Below, piece after piece: positions 10,824 to 21,742 of a DNA stretch of 64,000 bases. Where the stretch lies: the NCBI RefSeq assembly GCF_002307355.1, contig NZ_CP017481.1, positions 3,472,001-3,536,000 on the forward strand. The letters run 5' to 3'. The DNA comes from Pectobacterium polaris (GTDB lineage: Bacteria; Pseudomonadota; Gammaproteobacteria; Enterobacterales; Enterobacteriaceae). The notes beneath the pieces are model-generated. The model was not told the DNA's origin, ran no database searches, and worked only from the letters and a program-made list of their open reading frames with translations. The number at the start of each line of letters is the position of its first letter. Positions within the stretch are counted from its first letter, which is position 1. A program made the translations under genes and the position numbers.

Positions 10824-12341
10824 TCAGGCAGAGGCTGTCGTAGTGACGGCGTCCGCAGGGGCGTCGGTGACATCCTGCGTCATACGCGTCAGTTTCGGCG
10901 CGGTCAGCAGCATCAGAACGGCGATGATGCCCGTGACGATACCAATCTGCATGAAGACATTGCTATAAATTTCAAGAGAGGCGTGCGGGTCTACGACATT
11001 CTCAGGCACGGCCATCATATTAGCAACGTAGCCCGCGATAATGGCGGCACCGGCTGACGTCAGGAACCAGGCACCCATAATGAAGCCCATCAGACGCTGT
11101 GGTACCAGTTGAGCGACCATCGCGAGGCCCAGACCGGAAATCATCAACTCCCCGATACTTTGCAGGCCATAGCAGAGGATTAGCCAGTTGACGGACACAA
11201 TACCTTGTTCGTTTGCCATGCTGGCACCCCACGGCAGCACCAGAAATGCGCCGGAGCACAGCACCATACCAATCGCAAATTTGTGCGCCATCGGCAGATG
11301 GTCACCCATCTTGTTGTAAAACGCAGCCAGAATCGGGCTGGCAAGCATGATCCAGAACGGATTGAACGCCTGATACTGCTCCGGCTCAAAGGCAAAACCT
11401 AAAATCGAATGTTCAACGTTGCGGATAGCAAAGAAGTTCAGCGATGTTGGCATCTGGCTATACAACACAAAGAAGACAACCGCTTCCAACATCAGCAGAA
11501 GTGCAACGATCATTTTTCGGCGTTGAGTGCCGTTTACCGCATATATTTCTTTGGTGAAAATAGCGACGACGACCAGCGAAATCAGCGTCAGAATCCAGCG
11601 AGCGATGGACTGATTATGTAACAGCCAGGTCGACAGTACGACCAGTGCGACAATACCGACGAGGGTCATCGCCAGTTTTGATAAATTGATTGGTTGGAAA
11701 TCAGCATGTGAACCGTGCGCACTGACCCACTTACGGCAGAACATGAAGTTCACCAGTGTCAGAATCATACCGACCACACTGAGAGAAAATGCAACGCTCC
11801 AGCCATAGTGGGCTGCCAGCCATGGTGTCGCCAGCATCGAGAAGAAGGAACCAATGTTCACCGACATATAGTACATGGTGAAAGCACCATCCAGACGCGG
11901 GTCGTCTTTTGCATAGCAGGTAGACAGCAGGGCTGACGGGTTCGCTTTAAACAACCCGCTACCGACGGCGATGGTTGCCATGCCGATATAGACCCACGTC
12001 ACGCTGTGGCCTGAATAGGCAATCATGGTGTAGCCAAATGCCAGCACGATAGCCCCCAGTACGATCACACGTTTGGTGCCGAGGACTTTATCGCCCAGCC
12101 AGCCGCCAATGGCGACGAAACCGTATACCAGCGCACTGAATGAAGAGAAAAGGGTAATGGAGTCGGTTTCGGACATACCCAGCATTTTGACCAGATAAAC
12201 CGCCATAATACCTTGCAGACCGTAGTAACCAAAACGCTCCCACAGCTCGATGCTAAAGATGAGATAAAACGCTTTTGGTTGTTTGAAGGCGTTCATGCTG
12301 ACGCTTTCAGGGGATTCGTTGTTGTTGTTTGCTGTTGACAC
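10824..12341 (-). CDS. dtpA: Dipeptide/tripeptide proton symporter DtpA (POT family)
   Basis: The 505-residue product matches E. coli DtpA (500 residues) throughout, including [15 protein letters not shown] at the start of helix 1 with its E-x-x-E-R-like motif, and about 14 hydrophobic segments. It imports di- and tripeptides with protons across the inner membrane. The start codon is GTG (12339-12341), with AGAGG about six bases upstream. It lies downstream of nth as in E. coli, but a 688-bp gap separates them, so it probably has its own promoter. Confidence 0.95.
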   Translation of the reverse strand: MSTANNNNESPESVSMNAFKQPKAFYLIFSIELWERFGYYGLQGIMAVYLVKMLGMSETDSITLFSSFSALVYGFVAIGGWLGDKVLGTKRVIVLGAIVLAFGYTMIAYSGHSVTWVYIGMATIAVGSGLFKANPSALLSTCYAKDDPRLDGAFTMYYMSVNIGSFFSMLATPWLAAHYGWSVAFSLSVVGMILTLVNFMFCRKWVSAHGSHADFQPINLSKLAMTLVGIVALVVLSTWLLHNQSIARWILTLISLVVVAIFTKEIYAVNGTQRRKMIVALLLMLEAVVFFVLYSQMPTSLNFFAIRNVEHSILGFAFEPEQYQAFNPFWIMLASPILAAFYNKMGDHLPMAHKFAIGMVLCSGAFLVLPWGASMANEQGIVSVNWLILCYGLQSIGELMISGLGLAMVAQLVPQRLMGFIMGAWFLTSAGAAIIAGYVANMMAVPENVVDPHASLEIYSNVFMQIGIVTGIIAVLMLLTAPKLTRMTQDVTDAPADAVTTTASA

Positions 12342-13029
12342 AAAGACCTCTGATTTTACTTATCTCGTTTTTTTTAACGAGAAAATAACAAGAGTGAAGC
12401 AGTGAAACTGCAACCTCTTTTGACTAGTTATGGGGAGGAAAAACGGCGCTATATTGACGTGATTTTACGGACAGGCAAGTCATTTGACATGTTTTGTTAC
12501 AAGTGGTTTTGGGTGTTGGATAAAACCATAAATTAAATGTTATGCAGAGTTTAATTTCATAACTTTCTTTTGCTTCAAATGATTATATTGGTTTTACCTA
12601 TTTGTTTTCCACGAAAGGGATATAATCTGCCTTTGACTTAAAATTAAGATAATATCATTAACTATGAATGAATATGCGGTTTAATGTTTTGCATATCACT
12701 AAATATGCAGTGAGTATAAAAATACATCAATAGCAGGCGATAAGATAAATATCGATATAATCACCTCACGTGACTTTCAATCACTAAATTTTCTATTAAA
12801 AATAACTTATTAGCCTTAAATAGTGGTTACTTGTACTTTTATACAGGCTTTTTGATAGAGGAATACGCGACAGCACATCGAATAAACCCCCTGAGAGCAT
12901 CGTTGTCTGAGCAGTAAAATGTGGAGAACACGCGGCTCACTTTGCTAATGAGAGAGCAAAAGACGAGGCTGAGTGAGGAATAACGGAGAAGGCGATCTGG
13001 TGAGAAGGATTCCACCAGACCACGACAGA
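12342..13029. other. AT-rich intergenic region between nth and dtpA
   Basis: These 688 bp contain no credible coding sequence on either strand and are clearly AT-richer than their surroundings. Near dtpA a perfect 7-bp inverted repeat (TCTCGTT 12363-12369, AACGAGA 12376-12382) lies about 20 bases upstream of the start codon. On the dtpA transcript it would form a hairpin with an A-rich loop. Another inverted repeat after nth lies at 12996-13019. The region could hide a small RNA or a horizontally acquired fragment; nothing more can be claimed. Confidence 0.5.
12996..13019 (-). terminator. Possible terminator hairpin after nth
   Basis: TCTGGTG and CACCAGA form a 7-bp stem with a 10-base loop, 11 bases downstream of the nth stop. 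The minus-strand continuation is TCGCCTTCTC rather than a clean T run, so intrinsic activity is doubtful. Confidence 0.45.
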
Positions 13030-13665
13030 TTAGGCGTCTACCTTTTCGCCAAATTCACATAAATCTTCAATCAGGCAGGAACCGCAGCGCGGTTTACGGG
13101 CAATACAGGTGTAACGACCATGCAGAATTAGCCAGTGATGGCAGTCGACTTTAAATTCTGCCGGAACCACTTTCAGCAGTTTTTCCTCTACCTGTTCGAC
13201 ATTTTTACCCGGAGCGAATCCTGTCCGGTTACTGACGCGAAAGATGTGCGTATCAACGGCAATCGTCGGCCAGCCAAACGCGGTATTCAGGACGACGTTT
13301 GCCGTTTTTCGTCCTACGCCGGGTAAGGCTTCCAGCGCGGCGCGATCTTCGGGAACCTCTCCCTGATGCTTTTCCAGCAATAAACGGCAGGTCTTGATGA
13401 CGTTTTCCGCTTTGCTGTTAAACAGGCCGATTGTCTTGATGTAGTCTTTCACACCGTCTACGCCGAGTTCAAGCAGGGCTTCCGGCGTGTTGGCAACAGG
13501 GTAGAGCTTTGCGGTTGCCTTGTTCACACTGACATCGGTTGCCTGAGCGGAAAGCAGCACGGCAATGAGCAGTTCAAACGGCGTGCTGAAATGTAATTCA
13601 GTCGTCGGATGGGGATTGTTGTCGCGTAAACGCGTTAAGATCTCAACCCGTTTGACCTTGTTCAC
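13030..13665 (-). CDS. nth: Endonuclease III
   Basis: The 211-residue product has exactly the E. coli Nth length. The helix-hairpin-helix [14 protein letters not shown] carries the catalytic lysine, the catalytic aspartate is in VDTHIFRV, and the C-terminal C-x6-C-x2-C-x5-C ligands of the 4Fe-4S cluster are intact. It is a DNA glycosylase/AP lyase for oxidised pyrimidines. Its start overlaps the stop of rsxE by four bases, so it is translationally coupled to the Rsx operon, as in E. coli. Confidence 0.97.
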   Translation of the reverse strand: MNKVKRVEILTRLRDNNPHPTTELHFSTPFELLIAVLLSAQATDVSVNKATAKLYPVANTPEALLELGVDGVKDYIKTIGLFNSKAENVIKTCRLLLEKHQGEVPEDRAALEALPGVGRKTANVVLNTAFGWPTIAVDTHIFRVSNRTGFAPGKNVEQVEEKLLKVVPAEFKVDCHHWLILHGRYTCIARKPRCGSCLIEDLCEFGEKVDA

Positions 13666-14369
13666 AGCGATTCCCCTACAGCACCCGTTGTTGGCACCGC
13701 TTTCCCTTCGGCGGCAGCGGCACGGGCTCGGCGTTGTTTCATTTTCTCATCGATCAAATATTTCACGGACAGCAACAGTCCCAGGCCGATAAACGCGCCC
13801 GGTGGCAGCATTGCCAGCAGGAACGGGGAATCGAGGTGGACAACCTCAATGCGCAGAGCTTTAGCCCAACTACCCAACAGCAAATCTGCGCCGTCGAATA
13901 ATGTGCCGTTACCCAGAATTTCACGTAGAGAACCGAGTACCACCAGTGCGCTGGTCGCCCCTAAACCCATTGCCAAACCGTCAATGGCGGAAGGGAAAAC
14001 CGCATTCTTGGAGGCAAAGGCTTCTGCCCGGCCGATAACGATACAGTTCGTCACGATCAGCGGGATAAAAATCCCCAGCGATTGATATAAGCCATAGGCG
14101 TAAGCGTTGATCAGCATCTGCACGGTACTAACCACCGAAGCGATGATCATGACGTAAATGGGAATACGGATTTCCGCCGGTACCCAGCGACGCAGCGCGG
14201 AGACAGCCATGTTGGTACAGGTGAGAACCAGCGTGGTTGCCAGCCCTAATCCCAGCGCGTTAGTCGCAGTTGATGACACGGCCAGCAGGGGGCAAAGGCC
14301 CAGCAATTGAACCAGTGCCGAGTTGTTCTTCCATAACCCGTCAATGAAAAGTGCTTTGGTCTGACTCAT
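13662..14369 (-). CDS. rsxE: Electron transport complex subunit RsxE
   Basis: The 235-residue membrane protein of the RnfE/NqrD family has about six hydrophobic helices and the conserved segment [14 protein letters not shown] near the N-terminus. It pairs with RsxA in the membrane core of the Rnf-type complex, which in E. coli reduces SoxR to switch off the superoxide response. Its start overlaps the rsxG stop by four bases. Confidence 0.95.
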   Translation of the reverse strand: MSQTKALFIDGLWKNNSALVQLLGLCPLLAVSSTATNALGLGLATTLVLTCTNMAVSALRRWVPAEIRIPIYVMIIASVVSTVQMLINAYAYGLYQSLGIFIPLIVTNCIVIGRAEAFASKNAVFPSAIDGLAMGLGATSALVVLGSLREILGNGTLFDGADLLLGSWAKALRIEVVHLDSPFLLAMLPPGAFIGLGLLLSVKYLIDEKMKQRRARAAAAEGKAVPTTGAVGESL

Positions 14370-14995
14370 TGATTCTCTCCACAGGCGGACAGCGTGTTGA
14401 TTTGTGGCGGCAGCGTTTGCAGGTAAAGGGCGCTGCGTTTTACGCTGTTAATGACGGCGCGCGGCGTAATGGTGGCGCCGGTAAATTGATCAAACATTCC
14501 GCCTTCTTTCTTCACTGCCCAGCGGGCATCTCGCTCGTCCTGTACCGTTTGTCCACTGAATCGAGTGATCCAGTCTGAGATTCGTACTTCGATTTTATCA
14601 CCGAGCCCCGGTGTTTCATGATGCTCGGTAACGCGAACACCGAGTACTTTTCCGTGAAAATCAGCCCCGACCAGCAGCCGAATAGCACCAGAATAGCCAT
14701 CTGGCGCGGTACTTTCCAGTGCGGCAGCGACCGGTTCTCCGTTCTGGCGGGCGATAAACACGCGGTGCGGCGCTGACGATCCGAGTGCAGGGTTAGTGAC
14801 AACGTAACACTCTTTTTGCATGTCACTGTTGTATAACTCGGCGGGAACCACCTGATCCAACAGCATCTTTTGCTGCAACATCGCCTGATGCGAGATCGTC
14901 GGTTCCGTTAACATGTTCACCACGGCGGTTAGTGCAGTCGTGCCAGCAGCAAATAAGGCCAGTGTTGTCGCGTGGCGGCGCATTGTCGTCATCAT
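14366..14995 (-). CDS. rsxG: Electron transport complex subunit RsxG
   Basis: The 209-residue product has one N-terminal membrane helix followed by an FMN-binding domain. The covalent flavinylation motif is visible as [11 protein letters not shown], where threonine carries FMN through a phosphoester bond. It lies on the periplasmic side in Rnf complexes. It sits 10 bp after rsxD in the same operon. Confidence 0.95.
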   Translation of the reverse strand: MMTTMRRHATTLALFAAGTTALTAVVNMLTEPTISHQAMLQQKMLLDQVVPAELYNSDMQKECYVVTNPALGSSAPHRVFIARQNGEPVAAALESTAPDGYSGAIRLLVGADFHGKVLGVRVTEHHETPGLGDKIEVRISDWITRFSGQTVQDERDARWAVKKEGGMFDQFTGATITPRAVINSVKRSALYLQTLPPQINTLSACGENQ

Positions 14996-15005
14996 GGGCG
15001 TCTCC

Positions 15006-16061
15006 TCAGCGATGGTGGCCGTAAGCGCGTGGCTTGGTGTAATAGTCGATCAGCGGCACGGTGATATTTGCCAGAAGAACGGCAAACGCGACGCCGTCCG
15101 GGTAGCCACCGTAGGTACGAATCAGCCAGACCAGTAACCCAATCAGTGCCCCGAAAATCAGGCGGCCTCGGTTGGTGGTTGATGCGGTAACGGGATCGGT
15201 TGCGATGAAAAATGCGCCGAGCATAGTCGCCCCGGACAGCAGATGTAGCATCGGTGGCGCGAATTTCTCCGGCGAAATGATCCAGCTTAGCGAGGCGCAG
15301 AACATCAGCGACAGCAGGAAACTGACCGGAATATGCCAGCGAATGGTGCCGCGCATCAGCAAAAACAGTCCGCCGATAAGAAAACCGATATTCACCCACT
15401 GCCAGCCAATACCGGACAGCGATTGGGCAAACATCGGCTGTTGCAGAATGTCCTGCGGCGTTTGGCCGGAGCGCAGGCTGGTTTTAAACGTATCCAGCGG
15501 GGTAGCCTGACTGACGCCATCAACGTTGTGCATCAGCTGCTGCATGGTGTACCCGTCAGGGGTGTGTCCGGTAAAGATGATAACTAACGCATCATGGAAA
15601 CCGACGGGAATGGTTTGCAGCGGCGCGGGCGGCAGCCAGCTTGTCATCTGGACCGGGAAAGAGATCAGCAGCACCACATAGCCAATCATCGCAGGGTTAA
15701 AAGGGTTTTGCCCTAAGCCGCCATACAGCTGTTTAGCGATAATGATAGCGAAGACGGTCGCCATGACCACCATCCACCAGGGCGCAAGCGGTGGCAGGCT
15801 GATGCCGAGCAGTACGGCGGTCAATAGTGCGGAATTATCAGCCAGCGTGGTGCGTACGGCAAATTTCCTCAGTGACAGTGTCACACCTTCTGCGATAAGC
15901 GCGGTAGCAGATGCTAGCCCGACCTGAATCAGGTTACCGTAGCCAAAGAAGTAATACTGCGCCAGCATACCCGGCAGACAGGCCAGAATGACCAGCAGCA
16001 TGATGCGCTGTGTGCGCTGCTGGTTATGTGTGAACGGTGAACTCGCAATTCTAAAAGCCAT
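15006..16061 (-). CDS. rsxD: Electron transport complex subunit RsxD
   Basis: The 351-residue polytopic membrane protein belongs to the RnfD/NqrB family. A covalent FMN motif is present in [12 protein letters not shown], followed by the conserved ATDPVTAST. It starts immediately after the rsxC stop. It contributes a transmembrane flavin to the electron path of the complex. Confidence 0.95.
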   Translation of the reverse strand: MAFRIASSPFTHNQQRTQRIMLLVILACLPGMLAQYYFFGYGNLIQVGLASATALIAEGVTLSLRKFAVRTTLADNSALLTAVLLGISLPPLAPWWMVVMATVFAIIIAKQLYGGLGQNPFNPAMIGYVVLLISFPVQMTSWLPPAPLQTIPVGFHDALVIIFTGHTPDGYTMQQLMHNVDGVSQATPLDTFKTSLRSGQTPQDILQQPMFAQSLSGIGWQWVNIGFLIGGLFLLMRGTIRWHIPVSFLLSLMFCASLSWIISPEKFAPPMLHLLSGATMLGAFFIATDPVTASTTNRGRLIFGALIGLLVWLIRTYGGYPDGVAFAVLLANITVPLIDYYTKPRAYGHHR

Positions 16062-18332
16062 TTATTCCTCTTGATATGACGATGCCTGCGCGGCTTTACG
16101 GGCTTTAACGCGAGCGATAGCGGCAGCAACGGCAGCCTTGCGCGGATCTTCCGGCTCTTGTACTTCAACAACGGCAATCGGTTCTACTACCACTTCAGGG
16201 ACAGCCGACGGAATAGGCTCTTCCGTATTTGTTGCTGATTGCTGCGCGGCTTTACGAGCTTTAACGCGCGCGATAGCGGCGGCAACGGCAGCCTTACGTG
16301 GATCTTCTGGCTCTTGTACTTCAACAACGGCAGTCGGTTCTGCTACTACGTCAGGGGCAGCCGCCGAAACAGGCTCTTCCGTGGTTGTTGCAGGTTGCTG
16401 CGCGGCTTTGCGGGCTTTAACGCGTGCGATAGCAGCGGCAACAGCAGCTTTACGCGGATCGTCCGACTCTTGTACTTCAACAACAGCAATCGGTTCTGCC
16501 GCCACGTTGGAAACCGCGGGAATTGACGCTTCTTCCGTACTTTCTGGGTTTACTGCCTCAGACTGCTGTGCAGCCTTACGCGCTTTAACGCGTGCCAGAG
16601 CGGCGGCCACGGCGGCTTTGCGGGGATCGTCAAGCTCGGCAGAGGGAACCTCGACCGCAGGCGCTTCCTGCTGCGTCGGTTGTTCACGTGAGCGTTCTTC
16701 ACGTGCCCGTTCTTCGCGTACTAATGTTTTGCGGGCAGCACGCGCGGCGATGGCGGCACTGTTATCCGGCTGTGCGTCGGGGATGACCTCGATTGGCGAA
16801 CCGACCTCTGTTGCAGCGGTTTGCTTACGGCGTACGCGCTCCAACGCGGCCTGAACGGCATCTTTATCCGTGGTGGAAACGCTAGCCGCCGCCTTTTTGT
16901 GGCGCAGTTCGCGTGCCGCTTTTTCCCGCTCCAGACGAGCCTGTTTAGCATCAAAGCGCACTTTGGCCTGCGCAGCACGCTGTGCCTCTTCATCGATGGC
17001 CCGAATTTCGGCCTTTTCCTGACGGTAGTACTGCACCAGCGGAATATTACTAGGGCAGACGTAAGCGCAGGCACCGCATTCGATGCAGTCAAACAGATGG
17101 TGATTGCGGGCTTTTTCGTGTTCCTGCCCGCGACTGAACCAGTAAAGCTGCTGCGGTAACAGGCCTGCCGGACAAGCATCGGCACATTTGCTACAGCGAA
17201 TGCAGGATTGTTCTTCAGCAACGGGCTCCATTTCCGCATGTGACGGCGCGAGCAGGCAGTTACTGATTTTGACGATAGGGACATCCAGCGACGGCAGGGT
17301 AAAGCCCATCAGCGGCCCACCCATCACGACCATCGGCTGCTTATTGACGTGGAAGCCACCTTGTTTGAGCAGGTGGCGTACTGGTGTCCCCAGTCGTGCC
17401 CAGACGTTGCCGGGCTGGCGCAAGGCTTCACCGGTCAGCGTTACCACGCGTTCGGTGAGCGGTTCGCCGTCGATCACGGCACGTTTGATGGCGAAAGCCG
17501 TTCCGACGTTCTGCATCAGTACGCCAATGGCGGCGGAGTGTTTACCGAACGGGACTTCCTTGCCAGTCAGAATCTTGGTGAGCTGTTTGGCACCGCCTGA
17601 TGGATACTTGGTTGGGATGACGCGCAGCTGCATGTCGCTGCGTTTACCCAAGGCCAGTCGCAGAGCGCTGATGGCTTCCGGTTTGTTATCTTCGATCCCA
17701 ATCAGAATGCGTTTCGGCTGCAACAGGAATGACAGAATCTCGACGCCCTGAATAATCTCTTCGGCGCACTCCTGCATGAGTCGGTCATCGGCGGTGATAT
17801 AGGGTTCACACTCTGCGCCGTTGATAATCAGGGTTTCAATCCCGCGCATCCCGCCTTGTAACTTGGCCGCGGTAGGGAAGCCGGCGCCACCCAAGCCCGC
17901 GATGCCAGCCTGATGCAGATGGGCAAGCAGGGTATCGACGCTTTGCGCACGGTAATCCGTCAAGGTTTGGCGTTCGCACCAGCGATCGTCGCCATCCGGC
18001 ACGATGATAATACTGAGTTCGGACAGGCCAGACGGGTGCGCCGTCGTGTGCTGGCGAATCGCGTTCACCGTTCCCGACGTCGGTGCGTGAACGGGCAAGG
18101 TGCGGCCTTTTCCCCGCGTTAACGGCTGACCGCGCAGGACTTTATCGCCGACGCTGACGCAGATCTCGCCTTCCGGCCCAAGATGCTGCTTGAGCGGAAT
18201 AATGAACTGTTCTGGCAGCGGGATCTGGCGCAGTGGTATCTGGCTGGACTGCGTCTTCATTTCCGGCGGATGAATGCCTCCGTCGAAATCCCAGATTCTG
18301 TCTTTTTTAAAGGCGGAAAACAGCTTAAGCAT
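16062..18332 (-). CDS. rsxC: Electron transport complex subunit RsxC, with repeated C-terminal tail
   Basis: The 756-residue product begins with an RnfC barrel-sandwich/NADH-binding region ([13 protein letters not shown] near residue 140). Two 4Fe-4S motifs follow, [12 protein letters not shown] near residue 380 and [12 protein letters not shown] near residue 415. The last third is an Ala/Lys/Arg-rich tail in which the block [20 protein letters not shown] recurs four times. RsxC is the peripheral entry subunit for NADH electrons. It overlaps rsxB by eight bases. E. coli RsxC (740 residues) also carries such repeats, so the tail is a family trait, and copy number varies. Confidence 0.95.
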   Translation of the reverse strand: MLKLFSAFKKDRIWDFDGGIHPPEMKTQSSQIPLRQIPLPEQFIIPLKQHLGPEGEICVSVGDKVLRGQPLTRGKGRTLPVHAPTSGTVNAIRQHTTAHPSGLSELSIIIVPDGDDRWCERQTLTDYRAQSVDTLLAHLHQAGIAGLGGAGFPTAAKLQGGMRGIETLIINGAECEPYITADDRLMQECAEEIIQGVEILSFLLQPKRILIGIEDNKPEAISALRLALGKRSDMQLRVIPTKYPSGGAKQLTKILTGKEVPFGKHSAAIGVLMQNVGTAFAIKRAVIDGEPLTERVVTLTGEALRQPGNVWARLGTPVRHLLKQGGFHVNKQPMVVMGGPLMGFTLPSLDVPIVKISNCLLAPSHAEMEPVAEEQSCIRCSKCADACPAGLLPQQLYWFSRGQEHEKARNHHLFDCIECGACAYVCPSNIPLVQYYRQEKAEIRAIDEEAQRAAQAKVRFDAKQARLEREKAARELRHKKAAASVSTTDKDAVQAALERVRRKQTAATEVGSPIEVIPDAQPDNSAAIAARAARKTLVREERAREERSREQPTQQEAPAVEVPSAELDDPRKAAVAAALARVKARKAAQQSEAVNPESTEEASIPAVSNVAAEPIAVVEVQESDDPRKAAVAAAIARVKARKAAQQPATTTEEPVSAAAPDVVAEPTAVVEVQEPEDPRKAAVAAAIARVKARKAAQQSATNTEEPIPSAVPEVVVEPIAVVEVQEPEDPRKAAVAAAIARVKARKAAQASSYQEE
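16066..16650 (-). repeat. In-frame tandem repeats in the rsxC 3' end
   Basis: Four copies of a 60-base core encoding [20 protein letters not shown] are separated by Pro/Glu/Val-rich linkers containing [10 protein letters not shown]. The period is about 153-165 bases. Neighbouring copies are highly similar at the DNA level, so copy number could change by slippage or recombination. Confidence 0.9.
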
Positions 18333-18903
18333 GTCGTTCTACTTGAATAACGCGTACTGGAATCGTATCGAGATCCCATTTCCAGTTAGCGGGAGTCGGC
18401 GCGATAGGACGTAATTCGATACAGTCCGTCGGGCAAGGGGAGACGCAGAGATCGCAGCCGGTGCACAAATCGCTGACGACGGTGTGTACCGCTTTGGTGC
18501 TACCGATGATGGCATCAACCGGACAGGCCTGAATGCACTTGGTGCAGCCGATGCAGTTGCTTTCATCGATCCAGGCAACATGGCGCGCGGGAGCTTGAAC
18601 ATCGGCGTCACCTTCCAGCGGTTGCGGATCGACGTTGAGCTTTTCAGCCAGCTTCAGCATCATCGCTTCGCCGCCGGGGCCACACTTATTAATACTTTCA
18701 CCATTCAGCGCGACCGCTTCGGCGTAGGGCCGACAGCCAGGGTAACCGCACTGGCCGCACTGGCTTTGTGGCAGCATGGCTTCCACTTCTTCCACAATCG
18801 GATCGTTTTCGACTTCAAACCGACGGGAGGCGTAGCCGAGCACCAGACCGAATGCCAGCGCGAGAGCGCTTAATGCCGCAATGGCAATCCAGATAGCGAT
18901 CAT
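18325..18903 (-). CDS. rsxB: Electron transport complex subunit RsxB
   Basis: The 192-residue product has an N-terminal membrane helix (about residues 3-25). It then has the 4Fe-4S domain [15 protein letters not shown] near residue 50, and a two-cluster ferredoxin domain with [16 protein letters not shown] and [16 protein letters not shown]. It carries electrons between RsxC and the membrane subunits. Its ATG shares one base with the rsxA stop (TGATG). Confidence 0.96.
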   Translation of the reverse strand: MIAIWIAIAALSALALAFGLVLGYASRRFEVENDPIVEEVEAMLPQSQCGQCGYPGCRPYAEAVALNGESINKCGPGGEAMMLKLAEKLNVDPQPLEGDADVQAPARHVAWIDESNCIGCTKCIQACPVDAIIGSTKAVHTVVSDLCTGCDLCVSPCPTDCIELRPIAPTPANWKWDLDTIPVRVIQVERHA

Positions 18904-19484
18904 CAGAATTTCACCAGTCCGGCAAAGCCCATAAACGCCAGCGACATCAGGCCTGCGGTGACCAGCGCGATAGACGAACCGCGGAACGGTGCAGGAATAT
19001 CTGACACGGCAAGGCGTTCACGAATGGCGGCGAAGAGTACCATCACCAGCGAGAAGCCCGCCGCGCCGCCGAAACCATAAATTGTCGATTGCAGGAAACC
19101 GTGCGACAGGTTGATGTTGAGCAGCACGACGCCAAGCACCGCACAGTTGGTGGTAATCAGCGGTAGGAAAATCCCCAGCAGTCGGTACAGCTCAGGGCTG
19201 ACTTTGCGCACGAACATCTCGGAGAACTGCACCACCACGGCGAGCACCAAAATAAAGGCCATGGTGCGCAAATAGAGAATATCGAGCGGAACGAGAATAA
19301 ATTCGTTGACCAACCAGGAAAACATGGAGCCGACAGTCATCACAAACGTGGTCGCCATGCCCATGCCAATCGCCGTCTCGAGCTTTTTGGACACGCCCAT
19401 AAAGGGGCACAGCCCAAGAAACTTCACTAAGACGAAATTATTTACCAGAAGGATGCTAACAAAGAGCAATGCGTATTCGGTCAT
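18903..19484 (-). CDS. rsxA: Electron transport complex subunit RsxA
   Basis: The 193-residue product has the E. coli RsxA length, with six hydrophobic helices and the motif [18 protein letters not shown]. It is the first gene of rsxABCDGE-nth. I chose the ATG at 19482-19484 because it gives the conserved MTEYALLF start. An in-frame extension to 19613 shows no family similarity. Confidence 0.96.
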   Translation of the reverse strand: MTEYALLFVSILLVNNFVLVKFLGLCPFMGVSKKLETAIGMGMATTFVMTVGSMFSWLVNEFILVPLDILYLRTMAFILVLAVVVQFSEMFVRKVSPELYRLLGIFLPLITTNCAVLGVVLLNINLSHGFLQSTIYGFGGAAGFSLVMVLFAAIRERLAVSDIPAPFRGSSIALVTAGLMSLAFMGFAGLVKF

Positions 19485-19700
19485 TACGGTGCCTAGAAAA
19501 CAAAACCGGACTATTATCAGGCATTGTTGGGTTTTCGACAACATACCCAAAGTAGGGTTATCGCCGTCCCCTTCAAGGGGCGGAAGGTCAGATTCGCTTA
19601 ATAACAGAAGCACCGGGCTATTATACAGTAACGAGCTGAGCGTTCTGCGTAATATCCCGGAAGGAAATTATTGCATAACTATTCTTTTTGTTGCTAACAA

Positions 19701-19916
19701 CTACAGAACGTGATGCCAGACAGATTTTGGTACGCAGCCGAGATCGAACAAGCGCCCGCCAGATGCCAACTCGGCCCGCCGATGGTCCGCAGCACGGTAC
19801 ATGTTGATGATTTCCTGACTGTCTGTCAGAGAATAATTGAGGTGATCAAAGAGTTTTTCCAGACTTTCTGTTGAACTGACTTTCCTGAATTTGAGCAAAT
19901 AGTCATGAACGGTCAT
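19701..19916 (-). CDS. cnu: OriC-binding nucleoid-associated protein Cnu (YdgT, Hha family)
   Basis: The 71-residue product is close to E. coli Cnu over its full length ([42 protein letters not shown]). Hha-family proteins bind H-NS or StpA and modulate silencing of AT-rich and horizontally acquired genes. The ATG at 19914-19916 gives the family N-terminus. It lies upstream of rsxA in the same direction, as in E. coli. Confidence 0.95.
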   Translation of the reverse strand: MTVHDYLLKFRKVSSTESLEKLFDHLNYSLTDSQEIINMYRAADHRRAELASGGRLFDLGCVPKSVWHHVL

Positions 19917-20200
19917 GGTGATTGGTCTAATAGTTATGTGGTTGAGATGACTAAGTATATTCAAGCGAAAAAGCCTGTCTAGAGGGTGATGAAAAAAGTA
20001 CGCTTATTTTTCAACAACAAACGAATGAAAATGAAAAATAATAGATTGACAGGAAAATACTACGGCGTTTAGGGGAGCGTCGGGTGGTAGGGCGATGGCA
20101 AATCGGAGCGTGAGGTGGCGAGTGCCTATACGAGTGCCTACAAAGGGGCAGATTGTTCACGGACGACGAATCCATAGACAACCTACCCCTGAGAACAGGC

Positions 20201-21706
20201 TTAGCGGCTACACAGTTTGTAATACACCTCGTTCCAGCGCAGCGCATCTTTGAATTCGTGGAGTCGAGTGTCGTTATCGATCACCAGCAGTTCAATGTTC
20301 TGCATCTCGGCGTAGAGCCGCATATGTTCGAGATCCAGCGCCTGACTAAAGACAGTGTGGTGCGCACCGCCAGCCAGAATCCAGGCTTCGGCCGCCACTT
20401 CCAGCGACGGTTGGGCTTTCCAGATAGCACGGGCAACCGGCAATTTCGGCAGCGGGCGCGGCTGTTCGATAGTATCGACCAGATTAACCAGCATCCTGAA
20501 ACGGTCACCCATGTCGATCACGCTGGCGTTGAGAGACGGCCCAGCCGGCGTTGAGAAAATCAAACGGGCAGGGTCGGCTTTGCCGCCAATGCCAAGGTGT
20601 TGCGCATCCAGAATCGGTTTCTGCTCTTTCGCAATCGTCGGGCAGACTTCCAGCATGTGAGAGCCGACGACCAGATCGTTACCGTTCTGGAAGTTATAGG
20701 TGTAGTCCTCCATGAAGGACGTCCCGCCCGACAACCCGCCGGCCATCACTTTCATAATGCGCAGCAGCGCGGCGGTTTTCCAGTCGCCTTCGCCACCGAA
20801 ACCATAGCCTTGCTGCATTAGGCGCTGTACCGCCAGACCCGGCAGTTGTTTCAAGCCGTACAGGTTTTCAAAATCGGTGGTGAACGCGTGATAGCCGCCT
20901 TGTTCCAAAAAGCGTTTCATCCCGAGTTCAATTTGTGCCGCGTCCAGCAGGTTCTGACGGTTCGCACCGTTGAGTTTCACCGCATCTGTTAACTGGTAGC
21001 TGGCTTCGTACTCTTCAACCAGCGCATCGATATCGCCTTTGGTTACGGCATCGACCACGGCGGTTAAATCCCCTAATCCCCAGGCGCTGACGGAGTAACC
21101 GAACTGGATCTGCGCGCCGACTTTATCGCCTTCGGTGACGGCAACTTCACGCATGTTGTCGCCAAAGCGCGCAACCTTCAGCTGTTTGCTTTCCTGGATG
21201 GCGGCGGCAACCCGCATCCATTTGCCGATACGGGCATGGGCGTTCTTATCCTGCCAGTGGCCGACGACAACCTGATGTGCCTGCCGCATCCGGGCACCGA
21301 TGAAACCAAATTCACGTCCGCCGTGCGCGGTTTGGTTCAGGTTCATGAAATCCATGTCCATGGTGTCCCACGGTACTTCGGCATTGAACTGGGTGTGGAA
21401 TTGTAGCAGCGGTTTGCTGAGTACGCTCAGGCCGCCAATCCACATTTTGGCCGGAGAGAAGGTATGCAGCCAGGTCAGCAGGCCGATACAGTTATCCTGA
21501 TAATTGGCATCGCGACACAGTGCCAGAATTTCGTCTGGTGTTTTCACCAGCGGTTTCAGTACCAGCTTAACGGGCAGGTTGGCCTGTTGATTCAATCCGG
21601 CGACGACTTTTTCCGCGTTCTCTTTTACCTGACGTAACGTTTCCGGCCCGTAGAGATGTTGGCTACCGATGACGAACCAGACTTCAAGCTGCTTAAAATG
21701 ATCCAT
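20201..21706 (-). CDS. araA: L-arabinose isomerase
   Basis: The 501-residue product matches AraA throughout ([20 protein letters not shown] at the N-terminus, [24 protein letters not shown]). It converts L-arabinose to L-ribulose in the cytoplasm. It follows araB by 36 bp in an araBA operon. Unlike in E. coli, no araD (ribulose-5-phosphate 4-epimerase) follows. The next gene downstream is cnu, after about 280 bp with no gene. Confidence 0.97.
   Translation of the reverse strand: MDHFKQLEVWFVIGSQHLYGPETLRQVKENAEKVVAGLNQQANLPVKLVLKPLVKTPDEILALCRDANYQDNCIGLLTWLHTFSPAKMWIGGLSVLSKPLLQFHTQFNAEVPWDTMDMDFMNLNQTAHGGREFGFIGARMRQAHQVVVGHWQDKNAHARIGKWMRVAAAIQESKQLKVARFGDNMREVAVTEGDKVGAQIQFGYSVSAWGLGDLTAVVDAVTKGDIDALVEEYEASYQLTDAVKLNGANRQNLLDAAQIELGMKRFLEQGGYHAFTTDFENLYGLKQLPGLAVQRLMQQGYGFGGEGDWKTAALLRIMKVMAGGLSGGTSFMEDYTYNFQNGNDLVVGSHMLEVCPTIAKEQKPILDAQHLGIGGKADPARLIFSTPAGPSLNASVIDMGDRFRMLVNLVDTIEQPRPLPKLPVARAIWKAQPSLEVAAEAWILAGGAHHTVFSQALDLEHMRLYAEMQNIELLVIDNDTRLHEFKDALRWNEVYYKLCSR
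20566..20573 (+). other. KOPS motif (GGGCAGGG)
   Basis: The octamer fits GGGNAGGG on the plus strand, within araA, and points toward dif at 62262. Confidence 0.6.
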
Positions 21707-21742
21707 GATGACTCCTGTAACGTGATCCCCAGAGGGATAAAA

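Noticed and set aside
16138..16854. Plus-strand 238-codon open frame opposite rsxC
   Set aside because: It is the complement of the rsxC tail repeats, which yields a low-complexity Ser/Thr/Ala protein; a shadow of the real gene.
20011..20247. Minus-strand open frame downstream of araA
   Set aside because: It overlaps the araA 3' end, has odd composition and no similarity. The short repeat GAGTGCCTA nearby (two copies around 20120-20140) does not make it a gene.
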